NCBI RefSeq assembly: GCF_000715075.1
Contig: NC_134102.1
Span: 51,841,348 to 51,905,347, forward strand
DNA from: Nicotiana tabacum
Taxonomy: Eukaryota; Streptophyta; Magnoliopsida; Solanales; Solanaceae
DNA length: 64,000 nt
Direction of reading: 5' to 3'
Position 1 is the stretch's first letter. Each line of letters opens with the position of its first letter. Below the pieces are notes generated by a model that was not told the DNA's origin, did not search any database, and saw only the letters and a list, made by a program, of their open reading frames with translations. Positions 10,198-21,300 of the stretch are shown one piece after another. Made by a program: the position numbers and the translations under genes.

Positions 10198-11302
10198 CAT
10201 TATTATTACCTACCCCGATGAACTTACGACTGTGACATGTAATGAGACAACGCAACATAAGGATAATGACTCAGAGGATCTGGAAGAGGATATAATACCC
10301 GAGGAAATTGTCAGAGAAGTGGAAAACTTTGAAAACAAGCCTTAGTCCAATTTGGATGAGACTGAAACAGTTAATCTAGAAGACTCCGAAACAGTCAAGG
10401 AAACACGTGTAAGCATTCACCTGTCACCATCAGAGAAAGAAGAATACACTCGTTTCTTAAAGGAATATGATGATATCTTTGCATGGTCCTATGATGATAT
10501 GACCGGTTTGAGCACATCCATAGTGGCTCATAAACTACCTACCAACCCAATGTTCCTGCCAGTAAAGCAGAAGATCAGAAAGTTCAAGCCAGATATGAGT
10601 TTGCAAATCAAAGAAGAAGTCACCAAACAGATCAAAGCTAAGGTTCTCAAAGTGGTTGAATATCCAACTTGGTTGGCTAACATCGTGCCAGTTCCGAAGA
10701 AGGATGGGAAAGTCAGAGTATGCGTCGATTATCGGGACCTAAGCAGAGCAAGTCCCAAAGATGATTTTCCATTACCCAACATACACATACTGATCGAAAA
10801 TTGCGCCAAGCATGAACTCCAATCCTTTGTGGATTGCTTCACGGGATATCATCAGTTATGGATGGATGAAGAGGATGCCAAAAAGACAGCTTTTATCACA
10901 CCTTGGGGGGTGTACTGCTATAACATGATGTCGTTCGGTCTGAAGAATGCTGGGGCCACTTATATGAGGGCCATGACAACTATTTTCCATGACATGATAC
11001 ACAAGGAGATAGAGGTATATGTGGATGATGTCATCATCAAATCCAAAAAGAGTACAGATCACAGAGCAGACTTAGGGAAATTTTTTGATCGGCTTCGGAG
11101 GTACAATTTGAAATTGAATCCCACAAAATGTGCCTTCGAGGTCCCAGCAGGAAAGTTATTAGGGTTCATCGTTAGCCGTCGAGGAATTGAGTTAGACCCG
11201 TCAAAGGTCAAGGCTATCCAGGATTCACCTCCACCAAAGAGCAAGAAGAACGTGATGAGTTTCTTGGGACGTCTCAACTACATCAGCAGCTTCATAGCAT
11301 AA
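10198..11302 (+). pseudogene. pol: Reverse transcriptase of element A
   Basis: One frame from 10198 to 11302, with a stop at 10343-10345. It holds IFAWSYDDMTGL, YPTWLANIVPVPKKDGK, VCVDYRDL, FPLPNIHILI, the FxGYHQ-type CFTGYHQLWM, the FGLKNAGATYMRAM box and the catalytic EVYVDDVIIKS near 11010-11042. Most RT motifs are intact, including YVDD. The segment ends with LGFIVSRRGIELDPSKVKAI and SFLGRLNYISSFIA before a stop at 11300. It copies the genomic RNA into cDNA inside the particle. This is the best preserved RT in the window. Confidence 0.92.
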
Positions 11303-11860
11303 TCAACTATAATATGTGAGCCGATTTTCAAAATGCTGAAGAAGGATGCCGCCACTAATTGGACAGAAGATTGCCAAAAAGCTTTTGACAAAATCAAGGA
11401 ATACTTGTCCACACCACCAGTCCTAGTCCCGCCAGAACCTGGTATACCACTGCTACTCTACCTTTCCGCACTAGATGGGGCTTTCGGTTGTGTCTTCGGA
11501 CAACACGACGAGACAGGGAGAAAAGAGGAGGCATATATTATCTGAGCAAAAAGTTCACACCTTACGAAGCACGGTACTCTCTGCTGGAACGCACTTGTTG
11601 TGCTCTAACATGGATAGCCTAGAAACTGAGGCACTACTTCTGTGCTTATACCACATATCTCATATCAAGAATGGATCCACTGAAGTACATCTTTCAGAAG
11701 CCTATGCCTACAGGAAAGCTAGCCAAATGGCAAATATTGTTGAGTGAGTTTGACATCATCTATGTAACTCAGAAGGTAGTCAAGGGATAGGCATTAGCAG
11801 ATCATCTTGTAGAAAATCCTATAGGAGGAGAATACGAACCACTGAAAACGTATTTTTCTA
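11303..11860 (+). pseudogene. First RNase H of element A
   Basis: Continues RT with FKMLKKDAATNWTEDCQKAF, LYLSALDGAFGCVFGQ and, after a frameshift near 11535, LSKKFTPYEARYSLLERTCC. Further stops occur near 11620 and 11790. This is the Ty3/Gypsy RNase H that degrades RNA in the hybrid. Two frame changes and several stops make it inactive. It is followed by a linker ending LADHLVENP. Confidence 0.8.
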
Positions 11861-12611
11861 ATGAAGAAGTGTCTTTCGTAGGAGAAGATATTGCTGAATC
11901 CTACGACGGTTGGAGAATGTTTTTCAACGGAGCTGCAAATTTCAAAAGAGTCAGTATCGGAGCCGTTTTGGTGTCAGAAACAGGTCTACATTATTCGGTG
12001 TCTGCAAAACTCAGGTTTCCATGCGCTAATAATATGGCAGAATATGAAGCCTGCATATTAGGACTCAATTTGGCTGTCGACATGAATATCCAGGAATTGC
12101 TGTGATTGGTGATTCAGACCTGTTGGTGCACCAGGTACAAGGAGAATGGGCTACAAAGAACACCAAGATACTACCATATCTGCATCACGTACTAGAGATG
12201 ATGAAGAGGTTCACGAAGATAGAATTCCGACATGTCCCCAGAATCCAGAATGAATTTGCAGATGCACTGGCCACTTTGTCCTCCATGATACAACACCCAG
12301 ACAAGAACTTCATCGATCCCATTCAGGTAAGAATCCATAATCGGCCAGTTTACTGTGCTCATGTTGAAGAAGAAACAGATGGGAATCCATGGTTCCACGA
12401 TATCAGGGAATATTTGGCAAAAGGAGAATATTCAGAGCATGCAAACCACACTCAGAAACGCACACTTCAGAGGTTGTCCAACCATTTCTTCCAAAGCGGA
12501 GGAATTCTGTATAGAAGAACTCCTGATCTGGGCTATTACGGTGTGTTGAAGTCAAAGAAGCCTCCAAACTACTTGAAGAGATACATGCCGGAACCTGCGG
12601 CCCACATATGA
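11861..12611 (+). pseudogene. Second (archaeal-type) RNase H of element A and linker to integrase
   Basis: Frame 11869-12105, then a +1 shift into 12102-12611. The domain has WRMFFNGAAN, NNMAEYEACILGLN, GDSDLLVHQV and FADALATL. The first catalytic position, Asp in relatives (FDGA), is Asn here. Glu of AEYEA and Asp of GDSD remain. A second RNase H after the first is a hallmark of Tat elements. After it comes the linker with ILYRRTPDLGYYGVL, which leads to the integrase zinc finger. Confidence 0.85.
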
Positions 12612-13572
12612 ATGGTTTCATCCTAGCCAAGAAGATACTCAGAGCCGGATACACATAGATATGATACGGGTACCTCCAAATGAACTTAATGCAACAAGCG
12701 CACCTTGGCCTTTTGCTGCCTGGGGAATAGATGTCATTGGACCGATCGAGCCCACCGCTTCAAATGGGCACAGGTTCATTCTAGTGGCCATCGACTATTT
12801 CACAAAGTGGGTTGAAGATGCATCTTATAAAGCCGTAACCAAGAAAGTCATCGCAGATTTTGTCAGGGACCGTATTGTTTGTCGATTCGGGGTTCCAGAA
12901 TCCATCATCACTGACAATGCCGCCAATCTCAATAGTGATCTAATGAAAGCCATGTGTGAAACCTTCAAAATCAAGCACAAAAACTCCATAGCATACCGAC
13001 CTCAAATGAATGGAGCTATGGAGGCCACCAACAAGAACATTAAGAAGATACTAAGGAAGATGGTAGAGAATCAAAAGCAGTGGCACGAGAAGTTACCATT
13101 TGCCTTATTGAGATACCGTACCACAGTCTGTATGTCAACCGGGGCAACTCCTTACCTATTGGTCTACGGTACTAAAGTCGTCATCCCCGCCGAGGTAGAA
13201 ATTCCTTCCTTGAGAATTATACAAGAAGCTGAGCTTAGTGATGCGGAATAGATAAGAAGCCTCTACAAGCAGTTAGCTATCATTGATGGGAAAATAATGA
13301 ATGCGGTGTGTCATGGTCAGATTTATCAAAACAGAATGTCCAAAGCTTTCAACAAAAGGGTCAAACCTAGGCAGTTTGCACCAAGGCAACTAGTGTTGAA
13401 ACAAATCTTTCCACATCAGGATGAAGCCAAAGGAAAACTCTCACCCAACTGGCAAGGACCCTATATGGTTCACAGAGTACTAACAGGAGGAGCACTCATA
13501 CTCGCAGAAATGGATGGAGAGATTTGGCCAAAGCCTATCAACTCAGATACAGTCAAAAGATACTATGTTTAA
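12612..13572 (+). pseudogene. Integrase of element A, zinc finger partly deleted
   Basis: 12600-12655 reads HMNGFILAKKILRAGYT and then jumps to IRVPPNELNATSAPW. The stretch with the two Cys of the HHCC finger is missing, which suggests a deletion of about 60-70 bp. The core follows with the three acidic residues in WGIDVIGP (about 12721-12744), ITDNAANLNS (12907-12936) and NGAMEATNKNIKKI. The C-terminal part KGKLSPNWQGPYMV and WPKPINSDTVKRYYV ends at 13572; there is a stop near 13249-13251 in between. No chromodomain is present, as expected for Tat. Confidence 0.88.
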
Positions 13573-14187
13573 AGCTGTTTACATTTATGCAACTGATGTA
13601 ATTGAACTATGCTTGACCTGATTCCCATTTAAGAGGGGATACGTAGGCAGCCCTGTGGGTTTGATCACAATACAATACAATTTCCATTTTCCCCATAATC
13701 AGAAACTGGGGCAGAATTTTGAGGAGGACCCTCAAAATTCCGAAGCAAGTTCAGCCAACGGCACTGTATGCGGAATAGCCAGATATTCGTCTAGGTAACT
13801 GGGGAGGAATTTTGAGGAGGACCCTCAAATTGCTATGGCAAGAAGGTCGCAATGTCTCTAACAATGTCTCAGTTATTGGTTCATCTAATCAATTTTTAAA
13901 TTGCACATTACTGTGTTTTGAATAACTATGCATGCATATTTTTCGAAAACAGTATTTTTAGCCAGATGCTAACCATGGTAACTCGAACAGGATTCCAACG
14001 CGGAGCGGAGCAGACAAAGGCACGAACCAACCTCCCCCGCAAAACTCATGATTTTTCTTTGAATGCAGGAATAAGAGATATTCGCCAGTACGTGCGCACC
14101 TTAGAATCACTGTCTTCACAACAACAAGGCTACCGAACTCATCCACAGCTAAGAAATACTCCGCTATCACTTATTATTTATTCCCTA
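13573..14187 (+). other. 3' UTR of element A, first part
   Basis: No ORF of note. The phrase TTTTGAGGAGGACCCTCAAA occurs twice (about 13716 and 13808) and is self-complementary around GAGG-ACCCTC, so each could form a small hairpin. It leads into the tandem array. Confidence 0.6.
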
Positions 14188-15143
14188 CATGAGACTAAGC
14201 AGTGTCTCAAATCTTACATGAGGCTAAGCCCTACCTCCTCAACTGCATAAGGCTAAGCATTGCCTTCCATTTGCATGAGACTGAGCACTGTCTCCATCCT
14301 GCATGAGGCTAAGCCCTGCCTCCTCAACTGCATAAGGCTAAGCATTACCTTCCATTTACATGAGACTAAGCATTGTCTCCATCCTACATGAGGCTAAGCA
14401 CTGCCTTCTCAACTGCATAAGGCTAAGCATTGCCTTCCATTTGCATGAGACTAAGCATTGTCTCCATCCTGCATGAGGCTAAGCCTTGCCTCCTCAACTG
14501 CATAAGGCTAAGCATTGCCTTCCATTTGCATGAGACTAAGCATTGTCTCAAACCTTGCATGAGGCTAAGACCTACCTCCTCAATTGCATAAGGCTAAGCA
14601 TTGCCTTCTATTTGCATGAGACGAAGCATTGTCTCAAATCTTGCATGAGACTAAGCCCTGCCTCCTCAACTGCATAAGGCTAAGCATTGCCTTCCATTTG
14701 CATGAGACTAAGCATTGTCTCAAATCTTGCATGAGGCTAAGACCTGCCTCCTCAAATGCATAAGGCTAAGCATTGCCTTCTATTTGCATGAGACTAAGCA
14801 TTGTCTCAAATCTTGCATGAGGCTAAGCCCTGCCTCCTCAACTGCATAAGGCTAAGCATTGCCTTCCATTTGCATGAGACTAAGCATTGTCTCAAATCTT
14901 GCATGAGGCTAAGCCCTACCTCCTTAATTGCATAAGGCTAAGCATTGCCTTACATTTGCATGAGACTAAGCACTGTCTCAAATCTTGCATAAGGCTAAGC
15001 CCTACCTTCCTAGCATGAGACTAAGCATTGTCTCTCCTTGCATGACCACAAATGTTGCTCTGCTCCAAACCTTGCATTATTCTCTTCTCTCGGGACTAAG
15101 CTCTGCTCCCGACTCTACACAGGACTAAGCTCTGTCTTGTTTT
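14188..15143 (+). repeat. Hairpin tandem array, about 86-bp higher-order unit of three 28-29-bp monomers
   Basis: About ten higher-order units, each made of three monomers with the cores GAGGC-TAAGCCCT-GCCTC, AAGGC-TAAGCATT-GCCTT and GAGAC-TAAGCATT-GTCTC. Each monomer is a 5-6-bp stem with an 8-base loop, and the stem changes are paired between monomer types. Diverged versions at 15088-15143 (GGGAC/CTCCC type and ACAGGAC/GTCTTGT) continue the pattern. The array lies in the 3' UTR between integrase and LTR, where Tat/Ogre elements are known to grow variable tandem repeats. Confidence 0.9.
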
Positions 15144-15887
15144 ATCTCAAGCATCATATCTTGCATCTCATGGGCTGACATATAGCCAATTTATTCGAAG
15201 ACATCATAGTCCGAAGGCATCATCCTCATAGCCGGAAGACACCATGCCATGGCCTGAGGATCTCTTAATCTTGCAAATCATTATTCAAAGGCATCATGGT
15301 TCGGAGGCACCATCTTCATAGCCCGAGAACATCATTTCATGGCCTGCGAATCCTTTACCACACAATTCATAGCCCAGGACACCATGGTCTAAGGACGTCA
15401 TCCTCACCATCCAAAGACAATCTCCATGGTCCAAAGGGAATTTGCATCATGTTTAAATTTATTTGATAATATATATGCATCGTATTTTGAGTTTGCAGGT
15501 AATCTGATAAGTAACTGTTATCCTAACGGGAGTAATCTTCGCTCCAGTTTCCATTCAACGTCCATATCCTTCAATTATTTCAAATGTAACCGATAATCGT
15601 CCGTTACCCATTCTCATATGATACCTACTCAAGTATCCATAACCTTTCTCAATCCTGATTTGTCCTATCCAGAATATTTTGTCTGTTCTTACAACAACTT
15701 CATCGGTTTGTTCCTCTGTTGGATCCAGAACTACACATGGCTTGATTCCTGTAAAACCAGGGATATGTAGGCATGTCAGAGACTAGAGCGTGGCCTACAT
15801 TCTTTCAAATCACCTCATTCGGTCAAAATCGGTCATCAATTCTTTACCCGACAACTCTTTCATCCTTCCCGGGTAAAGAGGGGCAGC
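15144..15887 (+). other. 3' UTR of element A, second part, with degenerate repeats and polypurine tract
   Basis: 15175-15430 holds loose repeats of about 30-35 bp around CATCATRGTCCGAAGRCATCAT. The rest is unique-looking. The polypurine tract AAAGAGGGGCAGC lies just before the LTR start and would prime plus-strand synthesis. Confidence 0.65.
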
Positions 15888-18654
15888 TGTTGATATCCAA
15901 TTTTTCTCGTGTGACTGTTACCACATAATTCACAGCAAGTAGACATCTGTTGTACATGTTGCATCTATTGTTATACTTTCAAAATAGTGCATATGCACCA
16001 TCATTTGATCTACAAGCATATACAAGCATTTTTCATAATTTTCTATGATTTTTAAAGGCTTTAAATCAATTTATTCCTACATTTTATTATATAAATATCT
16101 ATTAATTACCTTATAAATTATTTTTATGATGATTTTATCATCTAAAATTTTCATTTACACCCATATTAGATTTTAAATATTTTATTTACATTTTTGTTAC
16201 AATTATATTTGCATTTTTAGGCTAAATTATATATTTTGCAATAATAGCCCATATGTACTTATAATTACTTTATTTATGCAACAAAATAACTTTTATATTT
16301 TTATAATGTTAAACAATTGTTTTTAATCATTTTCATGCACAAATAATATATTTTGATATTTATCTATTATTTTTATAAATTATTATTTGTTCAAATCGGG
16401 TATTTAAAATCTAGCCCTAATTCTATAACTAATTCGGACCTAAAAACTACCCAAACCAGCCAAATCCCAATACCCCTAACCCAATTACCCTTAAACATTC
16501 AATAAACCCAACCCCAATCAGCCCAAATCCTGGTAGTTGATCAAAAATGATCAACGGCCCACAACTAACGACCCCCTTCCCTGATATCCCTCCTCACTTT
16601 TCTAAAAACCGCCGCCCTCATTTCCCCTCCCCTGTTGAACCCTAACGTCGCCGCCTCACCCAAATTCTCCTGAATCCCGGTCCTAATGGGATTCTTTCCC
16701 TATTCCCTTACCATTTTAGTGTTTTACCTTTATTTGGTGCTAAATTTCGGAATGACTTAGATACTTGCCTAAACATGGCAAATACCCCACTGTGATTCCG
16801 TCCAAATCTATATTTACCTCTTGAATCTGGACAACCTCGAGTCCAAGTACGTTATTTGTAATGATTCTCTCATATCTCGCTTGGTTCGCACTAAGCCCTA
16901 AAGGTTAAGGTTCCAGATTTTTCTTTGATTCGAACCAAATCTGGTTCAAACTCTGGTTTTTTTAACATTTCTTCATCTATATTTGCTCTATTACTTATGG
17001 GTCTGCTGATTTTTGCCGATTTTGTGACTTACCTAATTTAGGGTTTCAAACCCCTTTTACTTGAACCAAATCCGGTTCGATTATAAGTTTCCTTTTTTAA
17101 GTTCATATATATGTTTATTTTGTGCTAATATGTGTTCTTTTCCTTTATTCTTGTTGATTTTTTGTTTTACCCAAAATTAGGGTTTCAGTCCCTTTTTACT
17201 CGAATTAATCTGGTTCAATTTCATGTCTCTTTTGAATAATCCCTGTCTACGTTCATTTGTGTGTGTTAATACATGATTCTTTGCCATTATTCTCTGCTAA
17301 TTTTGGGGTTTACCTAATTTAGGGTTTCCAACTCTTTTTACTTGAATCAAATCTGGCTTGATTGAGTATTCCTTTTACAATGATCTCTTATCTGTCTGAT
17401 GTGATTCTTTACCTTATTTCCTACTGGTTTTGTGCATTTTTTCACCTAAAACTTAGGGTTCAACCCTACTGATTTAAACACTGACCTTAGTATTTAAGTG
17501 AGGAATTCTTTAATGCTAGAACATTATTCGAACCCCTCTCCACTCCCCTTTGAAATAAAGTTTAGAACTCAAGTTCTTTCACTCCTAGCAATACTACTTT
17601 GTGCTTTTGATTCCTGGCCGGCTGGAAGGCAAGGCCAGAAATACTCAACTGTTTTGCTTATGTTGGTAACAATTGCTATACTGTTGGATTCCTTTTTCCT
17701 GTTTCATCTTAACTGGTGAGTTTATTGAATCCTTTGTTATTCCATTATAATTACTATTATCAAACCATGTTACCCCAAATGCTATTACCTGTATTTAAGA
17801 CATGTTGAACTTAGTTTGAATCTGCCTAACTCTGTGTAATTTAGGGTTATTCTTTAGCCTTAAATGCCTTCATACCTTTCCTAAGGACTGTTTAGTTATG
17901 TGTGCCTTAACAGATTCATCAGTTTGTTTATTGAACCTGTCACCATGTGACTTGTTTGGTTCTGTGCTCACTATATTATGATACTTCTGCTAAATTGTTT
18001 AATCAGTTTCTAATACTAATTAGTGTGTTCCTGACCTACTGTTAATCAATGAGCTTTCTTTCTGTGACTTAGTCTGATTTGCAGTCTTTGTTATCACTGT
18101 GAACATGTTTATGAACTGTCTTATTAGCATGTGACTGTGTTAACTTCTAAAAACTGGATTAAGTATGCCTAGGTTCAAATGTGTTGCTATTTGTTTGTGT
18201 TCTATGTGTGATTCTGTACCCCCTAATGTGAGCACTGCTCAGGGTTCATATGAGACCCTCGTGAACTCTGACACACTAGAATTTGATTCCTAGTCTTCTT
18301 TGAACTGTTCTGATCATTCTTCTCTAGTGTGAGCACTGCCCTAGGTTCTTGAAGCCCTTGGGAACTCTGACACACTAGAGATTTGGGTTCTGTATGCTTA
18401 TCCTTGAGATATGGGCGAATCATTTACCACTGGTTACTGTATCTCTATGAACAGGGGCTTTTGGAGCTATTGTGAGTTGAAGGCTTGGCATGTCCAGGTG
18501 TATTTGGGCCTGTTGCATGCTTCCTATAGTTTTTATACTTTGTAATTCATTCATTAAATTATGGTCTATAATAATTATTTGTAATAACAATTGGGGTATT
18601 AGTAAATTGGGAAACTGGGTTTATTTTAACATTTGCATGAGAATGGGTAGAAAT

Positions 18655-18980
18655 CCTGCCTATAGGTGTTTACTTTGCTCATTCTGCTATTGTGTTAGAT
18701 AACCTGCCTATAGGTGTTTACTTTGCTCATTCTGCTATTGTGTTAGATAACCTGCCTATAGGTGTTTACTTTGCTCATTATGCTATTGTGTTAGATAACT
18801 TACCTATAGGTGTTTACTTTGCTCATTCTGCTATTGTATGTTAGATAACCTGCCTATAGGTGTTTATTTTGCTCGAATATGCTCTGTAGATAACCTGCCT
18901 AAAGGTGTTTACTTGCTCGAATAAGCTCTGTGGATAACATGCCTATTCTGCTTTTTAGATACCATGCCTATAGGGAATAA
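18655..18980 (+). repeat. 48-bp tandem repeat inside LTR A
   Basis: Units start at 18655, 18703 and 18751 (48 bp each, nearly identical), then 18799 (50 bp), 18849 and about 18894 (shorter and diverged). Each unit carries CCTATAGG, an 8-bp perfect palindrome. The first three units are so similar that they must be recent. Confidence 0.92.
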
Positions 18981-19465
18981 AATAACCAAAGTTCAATTTG
19001 CATTGCAGCATATTCATTAGGCATCATGATCATAGGGTCATTTATAAATCTGCATTTTTAGTAGTCATACCCATAGGGTTCTTAATTTATTGATATGTTA
19101 TTGTCATACTTGCTCATTTAGTATATAATAACTAAAACCAGTTTCAATCATCAAGGGTAGGAATCATGTCTATAGGGTAATCACTATCTGTGTTAAGCAC
19201 TAAAATCAGGCTTTAAAACACTGCCTCGTTGAACGCCAGTAGAAAGCATGCCTATAGGAACAACTGAGTAATTCTGAATATCTCTCGTGTTTATTACTGC
19301 CAAATACCGAGTAAATCACCTAGATAGCATGTTTATAGGTTTCAACCGCTTATACTTATAATCAGTAGACAACTGTGCAGTCACTTAGAAATTACTTTGC
19401 ATAACTACTCGCATGATTAAAATCCAGAATCATATAGAAATCATGTCTATAGGGCCTAACGACTT
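18958..19465 (+). repeat. Dispersed CATGYCTATAGG motif in LTR A
   Basis: After the tandem array the same motif returns at irregular spacing: near 18964, 19024 (CATGATCATAGGG), 19065, 19168, 19248, 19328 and 19444. The flanking bases between copies are not alike. This looks like an old tandem array whose spacer has decayed while the motif stayed. Confidence 0.65.
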
Positions 19466-20176
19466 CAATTGTTGAAACTGTCAAAACGCCAAATTTGTTT
19501 GCGTGCATTTGCTGCCTAAGTGTGGAGGCTAACCTGAGCCCTTATTTGCTTTTACATGAAGTCCAATTTGTTTTGTATGTCGCCTAGTTTTTATCATTTT
19601 TGAACAACCTAAGTTAAGTCTAGAACCATCCAAAAATAAAGGTCCAAACGCCTCCTGGGCCATAGGCAAGGGACGGGTAGTGCACGCATTGGGTACGATT
19701 TAGAATTTATTAGAGCGCTTTAGGTAAATAACTTAAAGATAGTAATCGGGTAGCAGGAGATGATAGTTTGTGCCCGCTGAATAATATGACTAACACCCCC
19801 GTCTTGGGGAAGTTACGAAGTATTATTTATGTTGCACGGGGTGATCCTTTAGGCTAAAAAACTTAGGACCCCCCACTCCTATTAAAATAATTCTTTCTTT
19901 ATGTTTCTCTTCTCTCTTAGACTAATTCACATGAATTAAGTTCAGCCGGGACCCACCGTTGTGGACCTCGAGGAGTTCCTAACACCTTCTCCTCAAGGTA
20001 ATTTGAGCCCTTACCCGATCTTTGGTGACGCAAACTAGTAAACCCGAGTCATTTGCAATAGGTGCCCTAACGCACCTTAATCCGTTAGGTGGCGACTCTC
20101 TTTTAATAACCCTTCATTCCTTTTAAAAGAGTTGTCAACGTCGAAATCCGATTTCACGAGAAAAGGGGGCGTGACA

Positions 20177-20385
20177 GCATGGGGACTCTACTGGGGATAT
20201 CCTTAGGCTCTTACCATAACGAACTGGGTTTGTGTGAATTAGTCTCCCTCGATAAGTGTGCCTTTGTTATTTTAGCCTTTATTTGCCACATGCACATCCC
20301 CTTCCCTATTCTCCTTTTATATGCAATTCTTCGTTTAATCTTGTTATAATATGCAAATCATATTCGCTGGCTTCAACCTCTATAG
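20177..20385 (+). other. Primer-binding site and leader of a second A-type element (A2)
   Basis: The primer-binding-type sequence at 20180-20197 follows the LTR end, then about 190 bp of leader. The leader stops at about 20385 where integrase coding of element C (minus strand) begins. An internal leader after the LTR means this LTR has internal sequence on both sides. The tRNA that matches the site was not determined. Confidence 0.65.
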
Positions 20386-21300
20386 TACGAAGCCGATCCT
20401 AAATCAACTTGACTTTCTCCAAGGGATCCCAAACCAAATCAGTGACCAACAACCTAGCCTCTCCTGGCTCAAACCAACCAATTGGAGAACGACACTGCCT
20501 CCCATATAAGGCCTCATAATGAGCCATCTAGATACTCGATTGGTAGCTGTTTTTGTAGGCGAACTCTGAAAGCAGTAGGAACAAATCCCAAGAACCCTCA
20601 AAATCCATAACATGGGCACGTAGCATATCATCCAAGATTTATATGGTGCGCTCGAACTACCCATCCATCTGGGGATGAAATGATATACTCAACTCAACCC
20701 GAGTGCCTAACTCATGCTGGACGGCTCTCCAGAAATGGGATGTGAATTGTGTCCCTCTGTCAGAGATGATGGACACCAACACATTATGGAGACGAACAAC
20801 CTCACGGATATAGATATGAGCCAGCTGCTCCGACGAATAGGTAGTCACCACCGAAATGAAATATACTGACATGGGCAGCCTATCTAGAAAAACCCACACT
20901 GCGTCAAATTTCTTCAAACTCCACAGAAGCCCAACAACGAAATCCATGGCAGTACTCTCCCATGTCCACTCGGGAATCTCAAGTCTCTGAAGCAAACTGC
21001 CAGTCCTCTGATGCTCGTACTTTACCTACTGAGAGTTCAAGCACTGAGCCACATACTCCACTATATCTTTCTTCTTTCTCCTCCACCAATAATGTTGTGT
21101 CAAATCCTGATACATCTTAGCAGCACCCGGGTGAATGGAGTTCCCCGAACTGTGGGCCTCCTCAAGGATCACCTCACGCAACCCATCCATATTGGGCCCA
21201 CATGTTCGGCCCTGCATCCGTAGCACCCCATCATCTCCAATAGAAACCTCCTTGGTATTACCGTGCTGCACCGTGTCCTTAAGGACAAGTAAATGGGGGT
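20386..21300 (-). pseudogene. Integrase of chromovirus C (C-terminus lost)
   Basis: Zinc finger: the His pair is in EEAHSSGNSIHPGA and the Cys pair is damaged (AQCLNSQ, where relatives have CLNCQ). The core has the first Asp in STAMDFVVGL, the second in IISDRGTQFTS (about 20740-20770), and a stop right after HPQMDG where the Glu motif should follow. Further on, in other frames, are ILDDMLRAHVLDFEGSWD, MAHYEALYGRQCRSPIGW and LEKVKLI. Coding ends at the junction with A2 leader at about 20386. Confidence 0.85.

Larger units (their letters stand above)
7473..15887 (+). mobile_element. Tat/Ogre-like Ty3/Gypsy element A, internal region (5'-truncated)
   Basis: Domain order on the plus strand is gag, aspartic protease, G-patch, intron, RT, RNase H, second (archaeal-type) RNase H, integrase, long 3' UTR, polypurine tract, LTR. 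RT-RNase H-integrase order makes it Ty3/Gypsy. The duplicated RNase H marks the Tat lineage. The intron between protease and RT and the tandem repeats after pol are Ogre-like features. The 5' LTR, leader and start of gag are missing: the element begins inside gag at 7473. The polypurine tract (AAAGAGGGGCAGC) ends at 15887, right before the LTR. Stops and frameshifts occur in every domain. Confidence 0.9.
15888..20176 (+). mobile_element. LTR of element A (4.29 kb)
   Basis: Starts TGTTGATATCC directly after the polypurine tract and ends GGCGTGACA. It is followed within 3 bases by a primer-binding-type sequence, TGGGGACTCTACTGGGGA (20180-20197). Relatives have TGGCGACTCTGCTGGGGA there. The first kilobase is very AT-rich; 16980-17480 has recurring TTTAGGGTTTCAA phrases. 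The 48-bp repeats at 18655 and a dispersed CCTATAGG motif lie in its second half. No second LTR of this family occurs in the window. Confidence 0.82.

Noticed and set aside
14188..15050. CRISPR-like look of regular repeats
   Set aside because: The spacers are themselves repeats, the DNA is plant nuclear, and there are no cas genes.
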